NCBI GenBank assembly: GCA_004835665.1
Contig: RBKR01000020.1
Span: 1,054,001 to 1,118,000, forward strand
DNA from: Phoma sp. XZ068
Lineage: Eukaryota > Ascomycota > Dothideomycetes > Pleosporales > Didymellaceae
Length of the DNA: 64,000 nt
Reading direction: 5' to 3'
The notes under the pieces are model-generated. The model worked only from the letters and a program-made list of their open reading frames with translations, ran no database searches and had not been told where the DNA came from. Position numbers and translations under genes: made by a program. Numbering within the stretch: the stretch's first letter is position 1; every line of letters starts with the position of its first letter. Positions 10,416 to 21,800 of this stretch are shown here, piece after piece.

Positions 10416-12407
10416 CTATTGCTGGGCTATCGCGGTTTGGTATTCGTGGCCTTTGGCTTCATGTCCTGGTTTGGTAGTCGCGTGCTGTGCGAGACTGGAC
10501 TTTGCTGCTTCCTGCAGTTGAGCCTCGACGTGCCTTTCCCGTTCCCGGTCACGCTCACGTTCAGGTGGGGAATTGCGACCTGAAGGTATCCGCGACTCAT
10601 GGGGGTGTGGGTACTGTGGTGACTGCAGTGGATGTGGACGGTGCTGGTGTGGTATTTGATGCTGCTGCGGCTGTTGTTGAGGCTGCTGCGGCGGCGGTGG
10701 AGGATGAGCTGTCGCCTGAGGCTGTGGCGTTGACTGGCCGTTGCTGCTAGCTATGTGGCTTGACGCGTATCCATGGTGAGGGCTCATCATAGATGGCGGA
10801 CTAGCGGTACTCGTTCCGTCGTGACTTTCGTGATCCGAGGTATCGGTGTGCATGTTGCTGTTTGAGCCTGGGGGATGGGTAAAAGTGCCGTGCAGCTCGC
10901 CTTCCCTGACTTCCTTCCAGGAACATTTGGCGTGCTTCTTGGTGCAGCCCATGCAGGCTGTGAGGTTCTTCAGGCAGTCCATGTGCAGCCTTCGACATCT
11001 GTCGCAAGGAGGAAGTATGCGCTCGCCTTTTCCGAGACTCTCCATCCTGTGGACCATCTCAGTCTTGTAGGGACCACCGTCATCCTTTTCTGTCGGCTGA
11101 CTGGCGCGCTGACTAGCGGCTGGGAGGAGGTTAGATGGTGTGTTTGGGATCGGCACAGGCGAATTCATCATCGACTGAAGCTCAGCTTCGTTGAGTTGAG
11201 GAGGCCTTGCATGGCTGGGTGGTGGTGGCGGTGGTTGTGCCTCTGCAGGCTTGGACGGAGCTCGCGAAGCGTTCGCTACTGGTGTGGGTGGGTGCGATAG
11301 CGCGTGAGGTCCAACAGATGGCCGTCGAGCGTCAGACACGCCATTGACGTTCTGTGTCGAAGATCGACGTTCGTTGACAGTGTGGAATTTCGCTAGCAAG
11401 TCATGGCGCGTGGTAGATGAAGCGCCATTGCCATTGCCGTGGCCATGGCCGTTGCTACTTGGCTCGTGGTGGGGGCGAGCATTGACAGCAACAAAGCCGC
11501 CCGGCGATGTTTGCGAGGGTTGTGTCTGCGTTTGGGGCGAATGGGCGGAGCTGCCACCATTCATGAGCGCTACGTTAGAGGGGCTCAGTGGTCGGATGGG
11601 CGGGGCCGGGCTCGCTGTCGCTCTCCGGTCGAGAATAGCCTGCTTACGCCCCTTCAGTCTGTGATTGAGCTGTCGCGTGCGCGCCGCAACTGTGTAGAGT
11701 CAGTATGGGTTCAGCACAAGAACTGTAATAGACAACTCACCCTGATCGGCCAACTGGCAGATTTGGCCCAGATTCTTTTCCAAGATCTCAATCGTTCCTA
11801 GCTCCTTCTCCTCGTCCTCTATTATAGGCTGCGGAGGAATCATCTTTTGAGGGATACCCGAGGAAATAAGGACAAAGTCCTCTTCGCTAATCTGCACGCG
11901 GCACTGCTTCGTGTAGAACTGACAGACGCGGACGCCTTCGCTCATCTGCCCCAATTGAAACTGCTCGGGCTTGTTGCGCGCAAACTCGACCACGTCGAGC
12001 CACGTGACTGTTGTTCCGTCCTTGCCGTGGCTCTTGAGTACCCGCGGCGGGCCATCGAACAGTCTTTCAAATCTCTTGATGAGGATGGGTCCGAGAGGTC
12101 TTGCGCCCAGGTTGCATGCCATGGACTCATGGCGGTCGAGCACGCCCTGGTAGTCGCTGAGCAGCGACAGGATGTTGGGCAGTGTGTCGTCATTGGTGAT
12201 TAGCGGCAGGTCTGCGTCGAGATGCCTTGCCAGATAGTTGATCTGGAGGTGGTTGTGAGTCTTGGCGGCCTTGGGTTGTGGCGCGGCCGGGTGCATGTTC
12301 TCATGTGAACTGCTGCGTTTGCGCTTGAGGTCTGTCGCAGCAGGCTGCGCATGCTGTGCGTGCGCCATGTTGCCGTCGGCAAGGGCGCGAGAGTCGTGGG
12401 TGGCCAT
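10416..12407 (-). CDS. Fungal regulator-like protein with conserved N-terminal domain and C-terminal Zn(II)2Cys6 cluster, 646 aa
   Basis: Two exons, 12407-11741 and 11689-10416, with a 51-bp intron (donor GTGAGT). The open frame extends upstream only to a GTG, so the ATG at 12407 is taken. Residues about 60-265 form a well-conserved-looking domain (ACNLGARPLGPILIKRF, VTWLDVVEFARNKPEQF, VCQFYTKQCRVQISEEDFV) ending in a coiled stretch with QLNHRLKGRKQAILDRR. A long Pro/Gln/His-rich linker follows. A complete zinc cluster, CX2CX6CX6CX2CX6C, lies at about 451-478 (CDRCRRLHMDC ... CMGCTKKHAKC). The tail is Gln/Pro/His-rich. Zn2Cys6 clusters normally sit near the N-terminus and bind DNA as dimers, so the C-terminal place is unusual. 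I know similar proteins exist in filamentous fungi but no firm gene name. It is divergent from LSM7 across 1.2 kb. Confidence 0.88.
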
Positions 12408-13602
12408 GCTGCGTGCAGAGAGCGGCGGGCAGAATGTGGTGGTGGTGGAGGCAGCGGATGCCCTCCCGAGGAAGCGCTGGGTGGTAGCGCGGGTGGACGC
12501 AGGCGGAGTGGGAGTGGGATGGGCGGACACGCTAGATAGCTCACAGCAGAGGATGACTCGCTTTACAGCGCCATTGCAGCGTTACAGGTACGAGAGCATC
12601 GCGGGGGGGGAGGCAGAGAGAGGCAGGGACGGGGCAAAGCTGTGCAAGTGGAGAGGGATGCGGACCAAGGTGGACTGTGTAGACGCTCGGCAGAAGACAA
12701 GCACCGGGGCGCGAAAGCCACTTCGCAGCTCAGGGTGCGGTCGAGCAAGTGCCAGCGCGCGCAGAGGGCGGGCCCCACCGATTCCAACCCATCACGGGAA
12801 TAATGTGCTAGCGCAGAAGAGCGGAGCCCGCAGCCAATGGGCGCCGGCACTGGACCGTCGGCGGTCTGGGCTCGATCTGCAACGGCAATTCATATCAGAG
12901 AGTGTGAAGCGGCCGGCGATCCGAGGATAGGGTGTGATGCAGGAACGGCTGGAGGGTGGACGTGGCATGGCCGACGAGCTGCATCGAGTTGAGCAGCGCC
13001 TGCAAACGGCATCGTCTCCGGGAGCTGGACGCTGCACCGTGGGTACGCGTGTGCTCGGGCGGAACGAACGGGGGATGGCCGCCCAAAGTGGCTGCACAAG
13101 TGGCTGTCCGCGGACCCCTCGACCGCATCAGCGTCGCAAGCAACGCAAGGAGGGTGTCAGAGACGCGCCATGCGTACGACGGGCGGCGAGCTCCCACTTG
13201 TCTCACGAGCCAACGAGGACGACGGCGAGGACGGCATGGCGGAACGGCACCAAGCAGAACCAGGCAGTCAGCAGGCTCAGGACCGCTCAGGACCGCTCGA
13301 GACCGCCACCCAGAAAATCCCGCAGAGCCCTGGTTTGGCTGGCGGCGCACGTCCATGCGTGCCGTCAGGTGTCGCTGAATTCCCACCCCTCAGCGCTGCA
13401 GGCGGACGGCACCGGCGGAAGCTTGACTTTCCACCCCCGACTGCGCTGGCTCAACTCTTTTCCGATCACGTGCAAGCATTGCAGCCACAGCACAGCACTA
13501 GCTCAAACTCACCTTGCTGGCGCACAGACCGCGGTATTGCACTGCACGTCACCACGCGTTGTTGCCCTCTCAAACACACAATCCCTACCACTTACGCACA
13601 AC
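12408..13602. promoter_or_regulatory. Divergent intergenic region between the Zn2Cys6 protein and LSM7
   Basis: A 1.2 kb GC-rich region with start codons on both sides, so it must hold both promoters. Long open frames on both strands (for example 12895-13386 minus) follow from the high GC content; they overlap one another and resemble no protein. The last 100 bases before the LSM7 ATG are C/A-rich, a typical fungal leader. Confidence 0.5.
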
Positions 13603-14151
13603 ATGTCTGAACGCGGCGCATTCCGCGGGCGAGGAGGTGGTGGTGGACGCGGCGACCATCGCGGCGGCAGGGGCGGTGGACGAGGCGGCGCACAGGGAGG
13701 AAATGCAGCGGGGCAGCAGCAGACAGAGAGGCCGAAGAAAGAGAACATCCTGGACCTCAGCAAGTACATGGACAAGCAGATCACCGTCAAATTCAGCGGC
13801 GGGCGAGAAGGTGAGTCAATTGGGTGGGGTGGGGTGGATGAAGTGGGATGAAGTGGAAGGAGCAACATAGCTGTAACACATGGGAGCTGACAAGCGTGCA
13901 GTTATTGGAACACTGAAGGGCTACGATCAGCTGATGAACCTCGTGCTTGATGAAGTCAAGGAGGCCATGACTGGTAAGGACTGCCACCTTGATTATTTCC
14001 AATGCCATACTAATTGTGAATAGACGACGAAGGCAACGTACGCTACCGCAAGCTCGGCCTCATCGTCGCCCGTGGCACACTCCTTGTTGTCATCTCCCCC
14101 GTCGACGGCAGCGAAGAGATCGCCAACCCTTTCATCCAGGAAGAGGAATGA
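13603..14151 (+). CDS. LSM7: U6 snRNA-associated Sm-like protein LSm7, 135 aa
   Basis: Three exons, 13603-13810, 13902-13973 and 14024-14151, with canonical GTGAGT and GTAAGG donors. The protein starts with an RGG-rich segment (about residues 1-40: RGRGGGGGRG..., GGRGGGRGG). The Sm fold follows: KENILDLSKYMDKQI (helix plus Sm1), KGYDQLMNLVLDEV (Sm1 D-x-x-x-N-L motif) and LGLIVARGTLLVVISP (Sm2 with the I-RG motif). LSm7 is part of the Lsm2-8 nuclear ring, which binds the U6 3' end, and the cytoplasmic Lsm1-7 ring, which works in mRNA decapping and decay. The RGG extension is longer than in yeast Lsm7 and may add RNA binding; that is inference. Confidence 0.96.
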
Positions 14152-14597
14152 GCTCACACCAAACTCAATGCATTGAGCATGTAGGCGCTGTAGCGAGCCA
14201 GCCGCTGGACGACTGTATTATGCATACGGCCTCTGAGCGACAGAAAAAAGCAGAAGACAAGCAGAAGCAGGCTCTGCATGATACCCACGACCACTCACGT
14301 AATCGTGGCTTGGCCTCTGGGTGACGAGCCACCAATATCAGAGGAATGGGACAACTCTTCGTCATCACCGACACTCATACGCATAGTTGCCAAGATATCA
14401 AAATAACACCAAATTACTAGGCACGGGGCGCTCGCTTTACAAGATAGGATTGCGGGTGTTGAGATTCTATGTGGTGACAGCTCCACAAACATTGACTTTC
14501 AATCAATCAGCTTGAATGTGGACTTTTCATGTCTGCTGAATATTTCACTAACTACCCGAGAAGCAAGAAGGCGCGAGCGTAGACGCATCTTTGAGCA
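14152..14597. other. Spacer between LSM7 and the SRA gene
   Basis: 3' UTR of LSM7 and presumed promoter of the SRA-YDG gene, both on the plus strand. No further feature is seen. Confidence 0.4.
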
Positions 14598-16989
14598 ATG
14601 GCTAGATCAAGCCGACGCGACTGCCCTCCCGGTCTGACACTGTACCTGCTAATCATAATGATCGACCACAGTACCTCTTCCATCGCTTCCTATACACCTG
14701 TCTACGATCACATTCTTCACAGTATTAAATCCGCCATGTCGCTTACCCAAAACCCACCAGCGATATCCACGATGCAGTCTGTGACAAGCCCAGCCCTCGA
14801 CATGTCCCGCTGCAGGCTCAAAAAGCTTGCACACTGGATCCGTGATGACCTCGATGTACAGGTTGCGCGCGACGGCGCAGGTATCTTGCGTCCAGACGAC
14901 GTCCTTGCACTGCATGAGCTCTTCGTCGCCTTGCAACAGTCTACAACAATCACAGCCCTCGATTTGAGAGCCACTGGCATTCATAAAGCCGTCAAAGATA
15001 TTGCTGGCATTGCTACACGATGGCCAGGGCGTCTCTGCGATGACTGCGACCAGATCATCACCATCTGGACAAGCAAATTCGGGCGCTTGAATGAGCTTCA
15101 TCCATTCCTGAACGGTAGAGGTGGGAGGTTGGAGGGCATTGCCAGCGTCACTGAATACACTCGTGAGGTAAGCAATGTACACTGTCCTGCTTTTCATCAT
15201 CACTGATGTTGATGCAGACGCTCCTCAGGAGGTGGTCTGAGTTTTGCCCGGAAAAGATCCACCCCAAGGTGTCCCACACACTGGGGAATCTTGGTTTTAA
15301 GGCCGGAGAGTAAGCGCATGACCTCAACTATTGATCAACACTGACGCTTTTATAGTTGGTGGATCAATTCTCTGTTCGCGCATCACGCAGGTATCATTGG
15401 GCTGGAGTCGATTGAAGGCGGCACGACTTATGACAAAAACGGCGCATATGCTCTCGTCTTAAAGGACACCGACGAGGTCAATTCTCGATCCGAGAGCTTC
15501 ATCACGTACCGTTGTCCGCTGAACGATAGTGGAAAATTCCGATTGACCGCTGCAACTGCCGCGTCTCGTGAACCGATTCGTGTGCTTCGAAGTCACAGCA
15601 TCAATAGTGTCTGGGGTCCCAAGGCGGGAATCCGGTATGAAGGGCTGTACGTTATCTCATAGCGTACCTTCACTAAACACACTGACTATGGCCAGGTACT
15701 CCGTCAAGGGCTGGTGTGTTCGTCAAGCAACGCTCAAGGAAACTATCAGAGGAGATTGGAAGGAAGGAGATGTTCTTTATGAAGTCTCGTTGCTGAGGAA
15801 CGACCCAACACCCATGGAAGAAGTGACCAGACGGCCGACCAACATGGAAGTGGACGACTATGCCGAATACAAGCGACTACGGAAGCTCCATCGCGGTCAC
15901 AGGCGCAGAGGATCTGGACCGTTACCAATACCATCCACAGCCGCCCCTCTTGTACCACCACTCCAACGACCAGCCAGTACAATTATGGCGCCGCATTCGC
16001 TGCTACGCGCCTCACCGAGTGTTTCTCGGAAGGCTACGTTCAAGGAGCCCGATTTTGATGCACCCAAAGCGTCACAGGACTCAGGAAAGCTGTCAACCGC
16101 CGACGTTATCTCTCCCATGACTCTACCAAGCCCACAAGAGCACTTCTTTGCGCCTGTGCCCAAGAACAATGGTGCTTTGGCTATCCTGGGTGCGACCGAC
16201 AAGAAAGGGAGCAGCCCAGCCGCCTCATCTGACAACACCTTACCCGAGAAGCACGCCCGGGTGCTCAGCCCTGGTATTGGCTCCCTCTCCAGCAGCACTC
16301 CCTCTGGAAAAGGCGATCTCAAGGAGATCATACCCTGGATTGAGCTGGAGGCTGACCTGCGGACACCTCCAGCCTTCAGCCCGCCACCTGCGGCAAACGA
16401 GAAGGCTCTTGGCCACTCCATGGATAGGTTGGAAGTGAACGCTGCCGAACTGAATCTAGTGAAACACGTCAGGAGACTGGCAAGGGATCCGAGACCGCCA
16501 CGCAATCCAAGCTTGCGAAGTCCGAAAGGGAGGAAGGACAGAGCAACGGATGCACTAAATCTGCGACGCTATTCTGCGAAATCACTCCTGGGCAAGAAGA
16601 CAGATGGAAAGAAAACGGAGAAGGAGAAACATGCGAAGAAGATTGTATTCGGGAAGATCGCAAAGATTCCAAAGTTCTTCGATGGCGCGGGTTACAGTGT
16701 GGATGACGACGACTGCTACGGAACATCGCCCCCAAACTATCAACTTGCACGCTTCAGTTCGGCGGATAGCACCATTCAGCTTTGCTCTGCAACTTCTATT
16801 GGACCATCGAGGGCTATCAGTGTTTTTGGGCCTTGTCACGGTATTGAGCACATTGAATTCACGTCCCCACTCGACGACCTAATTTCTTACCCTAGCCTGG
16901 CAACACAGGACAACAGTCTCCCGTCACTGCCCACTAAAAGACGCAGAGATAGTCAGGGTACTCTCGAGAGCGCGACTCTAGGAAGTTAA
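14598..16989 (+). CDS. SRA-YDG (SAD_SRA) domain protein, 748 aa
   Basis: Four exons, 14598-15167, 15218-15309, 15356-15646 and 15696-16989, all joined in frame by GTAAGC/GTACG...AG introns. The start is the first ATG; internal Met codons at 14660, 14735 or 14772 are alternatives. A helical N-terminal region comes first (about 70-220: RATGIHKAVKDIAG, DDCDQIITIWTSKFG). The SRA domain covers about 220-400: HHAGIIGLESIEGG, then NGAYALVLKD, REPIRVLRSHS, and the YDG-type box GIRYEGLYSVKGW. SRA domains read cytosine modification; UHRF1 and plant SUVH proteins bind 5-methylcytosine by base flipping. No RING, PHD or SET domain is present. The remaining ~330 residues are disordered, Ser/Pro/Lys-rich. 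The segment between ITYRCP and the YDG box is shorter than in UHRF1, so the NKR finger loop appears absent. Confidence 0.87.
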
Positions 16990-17071
16990 AGTGGTGGTTC
17001 AGCACATAGTCAGCAAATAATTATGCTTGTTCAGCACGTTACACTCTTCAGTAGTCCTAATACCACCCTCA

Positions 17072-18237
17072 TCATTCCTGTGGATCAATAACCACCTTCC
17101 CCCTCACCTTCCCATCAAACACATCCCGACTCGCCTGCTGCAACGACCCCAATCCCCCCGCTACCTTCGTATACCCCACCGCCGACTCCTTACCCGACGA
17201 CAAAACAGACGGGAGGTAAGTACCGTACCACCAACCCCGCCACCCAGCATACTCCTCCTTCTGCGCCGCCTGCGAAAAAGCAGTATACACCACTTCCACC
17301 CCCTCCGGCAACTCCACCTCAGTACTAAGCGGCAGCACGGAAGCAAAGCGTCCGCCCGTGGGACGCAGGAGCTCGGCGATGGAGCGCTGGGATGTGGGGT
17401 CCCCTGATGCGGTCATGATGTACTTGAATGGACCAAGTGATTGGAGCTGCGAGAGGGTGGAGGGAGAGCGGTAGTCGAGGACTGTGGATGCGCCGAGGGC
17501 GAGGAGGGAGGCGGTTGAGTGGGGGGAGGCGGTTGTGTGGACTGTGTGGCCAGTCTGGGGCTGTTAGTTTTGTCGTTTACTCTGGACATTTACGAACGAA
17601 TATAGATATTGTTGGAAGAAATAGGTTCAACTCACCTCCGCAGCATACTTCACTGCGTACTGTCCCACTGCACCGCCAGCACCCCAGATCAAGACTTTCT
17701 CGTCTTTACTGCCGCTTCCTGGCTTGCCCATGCCGAGGAAGACGTGTAAAGCTGCGACTGCAGTCTGTAATGGGAAGTCTACGAGGACAGCTTGCTCGAA
17801 CGCAGTGCCACCAATCTACCACTCGTTAATTCAAAAACGTACTGCGCAGTATTTAACGAGTAACTCACCTTCGCAACAGTATTCGCAGAACAAACAACTA
17901 CCTCCTGCCACGTGCCCTGCCGTCTATTCGTCTCCCCCTCGAACTCCACATACGCTTTCGTGTCGAAGACTACTCTGTCGCCTACCTCCAAGCCGACCAC
18001 ATTCTCGCCGACCTCTTCAATCACGCCTGCGCCGCTGGTGCCGAGGACGGCCGGGTAGGGCAGTGATGAGGCGGGGCCGTAGGCGGAGATGAGGATTTTG
18101 GTGTCGAGGGGTTGGATGGCGATGGCGTGGTTGCGGATTAGGACTTCATTGGGGGATGGACGGGGAGAAGGTACATATTGGGTGGAGAGGGGGTGGCCTG
18201 GGGTGGAGAGGATGGCGGCGCGGTGCGTGGATGACAT
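17072..18237 (-). CDS. Medium-chain dehydrogenase/reductase (zinc-type ADH-like / enoyl reductase), 343 aa
   Basis: Three exons, 18237-17869, 17815-17636 and 17554-17072, joined in frame. The N-terminal GroES-like domain shows PSPRPSPNEVLIRN, the PAVLGTSGAGVIEEVGENV segment and GDRVVFD. The Rossmann nucleotide-binding motif VLIWGAGGAVGQYAVKYAAE is near residues 155-175. The structural-zinc cysteine quartet is missing, which places it with the monomeric NAD(P)H-dependent MDR reductases (quinone-oxidoreductase or LovC-like trans-enoyl-reductase groups). Such proteins are common in fungi both in general metabolism and beside polyketide synthases, but no synthase is in this window. The substrate is unknown. 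Its stop codon lies only 82 bp from the convergent SRA gene. Confidence 0.9.
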
Positions 18238-20007
18238 GGGGACGGTTGTATTTGGTTGGGCGGTAGGTTGTTGGGCGGACTTTTGTTAGGTTGTAGGGAA
18301 TACTTTTCTTAGATCGTAGAGCACACTTTCGTTACACCGTAGGATAAAGTCTTGTCCAGCTGTCTGTGAAGGCCGTTCCTCTTGGCTCACACGCGTTGCA
18401 AGGTCATCCCTTTTCTATCACCTCTTGCATCTGCGCTACTTGCTGACATTGCATTGCTCATTGCATTTCCTTACTTCGATCGTGCATAGCTCTACGTTCC
18501 GCGCAACTAGGTAAGCTATTTGGCATAATGTCATAAGCGAGAGCGCCATACAAAAGCAAGCGGCTCACGAAGCGTGCCTGCACTAGGGTGTGTAAGCATG
18601 GAGTAAGCGGGTAGACGTCCCGCGACGAAGTGGGTAAATTAGTTCCCTTTTCGACCCAATGCAGCTAATTTGGGCATATGGGTCCCTCCACGTCGACCAC
18701 CTTCATCTCCGCAAAGGACGCTTCGTTGTTGTCGCCCTGTGTATTCTAGATGAGATCCGGAGTGGAGATGATGCGATGGATGCATAGAGATAAGTCGGTC
18801 CGATCACGCGCTCTAACTTGGTGCGCTGTGAAGATGTTCAGTAACCAACGTTTCTGCGGCTTACCCACATTTTGTGTAGAAGCTACGTCATTCCCGCTTT
18901 TGCGCGCTGACAAACAACTGCAGTGCACCACGGACTTCCCATGTCATCAATTATGAAATACTTTGCAATGCGACTCTACCATCAGCATTCTAAAACATGG
19001 TCGCTTCTGACAAGACCAGAGCGATCGCGATACGTCCGCACGAGTGGAACTCACCAGCAAGGGTAGGCTAAGCGAGTGCTGAGTAACCTCTTTAACTACA
19101 CCTCGTGTGTGATCAGCTAAGATTAGACTCAGCCGGGCGTCTCATTTGTCCACGCTCAGCTTGCAGCTCCTTCGATCATCGATTTGCAATTCTTATTAAC
19201 TGTGACCAATCGGGAGTTTTGCGTGGATGCAGCTTGCATACTGGCACCTTCCCCGACTAGGCGCATCCTAGAGATGTGTGCCTGGAATCATGATGGCAGT
19301 GGTTCCGCACAAGCAGGTGGAAGCTTCGCACAAATTCTGCATAGTCTTCTGTTATTGGCAATGCTGACCAGGGTGTAGACAAATCGCCTATTTCACGATG
19401 GCCACAGGGCCCAGAGTGAGGGTAGGCTGAGATACGTCTGCTATATGATACTGCTGTATAGCAACATGGAGAATAGAAATCGCAACGGGCTTTAGCCTCA
19501 CACAAGACACCTTCATCCTGCCCTCGTGCCCTCGTCAAATCGTTCCTGGCCCCCATCCTCCTGATCTGTCACGACCACGTTGCCATCTTGCATGCGGCTC
19601 AAATAAGATTCTGACGCCAGCATCCCTACTGCATCCACGTGCATACTCGCCTCTTGACTTGCATCTTTACCAACAAGAACGCGGTCCAGACGCCACAGGT
19701 TCTAATTCAGGGTTCACTGCACTCCATCGGACCCCGGTCACTCCACGTTCCCGGCAACCCACGTGCGATATACCATACTGCAGGGTCCATTCGATATATC
19801 CAGTGGACGGGAAAGGACAAAGCTTGGGCCTTCGACTGCATCATACCAAGCCGCCAGAGGAGAGTTACACGATAGTTCACTGCTTATGTCAACGTAGTCA
19901 ACTACTGGATTACTATTTCGGCCCCGAGAGGCTGCATACAGAAGACCACAACTATTTCAGAGTCGGGGGCTACAAAGTAGGCTTCGAGAGATATAAGGAC
20001 GACGTCG
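18238..20007. other. Large spacer, no certain gene
   Basis: 1.77 kb. The proximal part must hold the dehydrogenase promoter. Frames around 18746-18956 and 19257-19875 show no recognisable protein. A 5' exon of the Ser/Thr-rich ORF that follows may be hidden in 19600-19980, since TACAAAGTAG at 19971-19980 could serve as an acceptor. Confidence 0.4.
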
Positions 20008-20487
20008 ATGTCAGAAAGGAACAGCATCACTACAACAGCCTCAACAGCTTCAACAACAGAACCACAAGAGCCTTCACCTACTTCCAACGATACACATACG
20101 TCTACGACCTCGAGCAACCACTCTTCAAGAACTCCTTCTCCATCCAACGGAACAAGATATACAAGCTCTACAGGCACACCAAATCCATCCACTCAACCAA
20201 CAACCACCCATCCTACTCGAGAAACCTCAATCGAGTCCGAACACTCCACTCAGCAAACAGGCTCAGCCACAGGAGGAAATCCAACAATCACCATCACCCG
20301 ACCTACCTCACCCCAACAAGGCAATAACTCTACAACAATGTCTTCCTCTTCTTCTTCTACTCCCAGCAGCACTTCCACCGCCGGCTCTTCTTCTGGATCC
20401 GGAGGCTACACTCAGCTTCCCTATGCGCCATTTCCGTACCCTATGCCAGCCAACCCTCGCGGCTCAAGCTCGGGGAACGGTAAATAG
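20008..20487 (+). CDS. Ser/Thr-rich low-complexity protein or 3' exon (159 aa), uncertain
   Basis: An ATG-initiated frame of 159 codons with extreme Ser/Thr content. The C-terminus is Gly/Pro/Tyr-rich (GGYTQLPYAPFPYPMPANP), looks purposeful and ends at a TAG. A stop lies in frame just upstream (19978-19980), so it is either a complete small protein or the last exon of a spliced gene. No signal peptide or domain is visible. A competing frame over the same bases (19659-20327) is longer, but its His/Arg/Asn-rich composition looks like a shadow. Confidence 0.4.
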   Translation: MSERNSITTTASTASTTEPQEPSPTSNDTHTSTTSSNHSSRTPSPSNGTRYTSSTGTPNPSTQPTTTHPTRETSIESEHSTQQTGSATGGNPTITITRPTSPQQGNNSTTMSSSSSSTPSSTSTAGSSSGSGGYTQLPYAPFPYPMPANPRGSSSGNGK

Positions 20488-21800
20488 ATGTCGGACATCA
20501 CTCGGGCGACGATAGCACTTCAGGCGTTTTTCAGAGTTTTATAGACTATACATGGTAGACGGAATCGTTCACTCGACGGCAGCATGATTGGCATTTACAC
20601 GGCGCGGGATTAGAATCGCGACACACTCGTTTTTGGGCTTTTAGATTTGGGTTTGTTGGTTGGGCTGCATTGATTGGTCGCTTGTTGCATTTACATGGTT
20701 GACTCATAATCTTAGCATTTTTGGCGTTGGCATTTAGATTTTGCTTTTGTAGACTCCGCTCGCTTCGTAAAATATAGAATCACTCCTTTCACCTCCCAAA
20801 CTCCTTCTTTTGCAACTTGAAATGGTGCAAATGTCACTTTCCGCTCTGAGGTGTAGTCTACCGCAGGTGATAGTTCCGCGTTACCTTCTAGCGTTGTTGA
20901 TCGATCATGACATGATCATACTAAAGTCTGTAAACGAAGATATGCTGTTACTCTTGAGTTTTGTTCATCTCCACAACTCCACACTAGATCCTGATCCCTC
21001 GGGCTATTCTTAGCACTACACTGCAGGACTTGGCGTGCATAACATTAGCGCGGGTATGCTCGAGACGGGGGAGAGCGGCTTCATAGTAGAGAGAAGACTA
21101 TATGAGGTAGTTGATAGTGGTTTTGTAGACGAGAAGGCCTGCGGACGGCTGCTGTCGGCGTTGAATTCCCGTGCGGCGACTTGAGTCCGCCTTGGCGCGG
21201 TTTACGAAGCAATATACTTTTTTTTCTTTTTCCACATAAATGGCCAAACGATTTATCTACTCTTTCCTGCAGCGGCGATGCTCGTTCGTGCTGCAGCTGT
21301 GGTTCCACTCCTTTCAAGACATGTTCGGGGTTCGCGGTAAGATTGCAGTTGCGGCGACAGACGTGCGTTGCAAGGGTCATATTGGATGCTTGGGTACAGT
21401 AACCTGACTCATTAGTAGGAGTCCGGGCATCTCACACACCGCATATTTGAGTAGAGCTGGTTGAAGATGTTTTCAGCTTCATGTGTTGAAGGTGCAAGAC
21501 AAAGAACGGTCGAGGTCAATCGAAGCTTACATAATCCTTGGCGATGACGATCATGGACGGGCCAACTTTAGCACCTGCGCAGCCATCACTCCCACGCGAC
21601 AACACTGCGCTCGTGCCACCTCAACGTCGTGCATTCTTCTGTCACTCCCTCTTGCATTCTCGTTTGACTGCGTGGCTTCCTTTTGACGACGTCTCTGCAC
21701 CTCCTCCAGCTCTGCAAACAACTCTTAGACTTCCGCCGCTCCCGTTGAGCTGTTAGCCTCCCCCGTGTTTACCCATCCATCGGCGTCACACACGACCAAC
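20488..21800. other. Spacer upstream of ATG27
   Basis: 1.3 kb with T-rich runs near 20640-20780 and 21220-21240. The ~200 bases before 21801 are C/T-rich and probably form the ATG27 promoter and leader. No gene is seen. Confidence 0.4.

Noticed and set aside
12895..13386. Long open frames on both strands between the Zn2Cys6 gene and LSM7
   Set aside because: GC-rich sequence opens several overlapping frames at once; none resembles a protein, and the region must hold two promoters.
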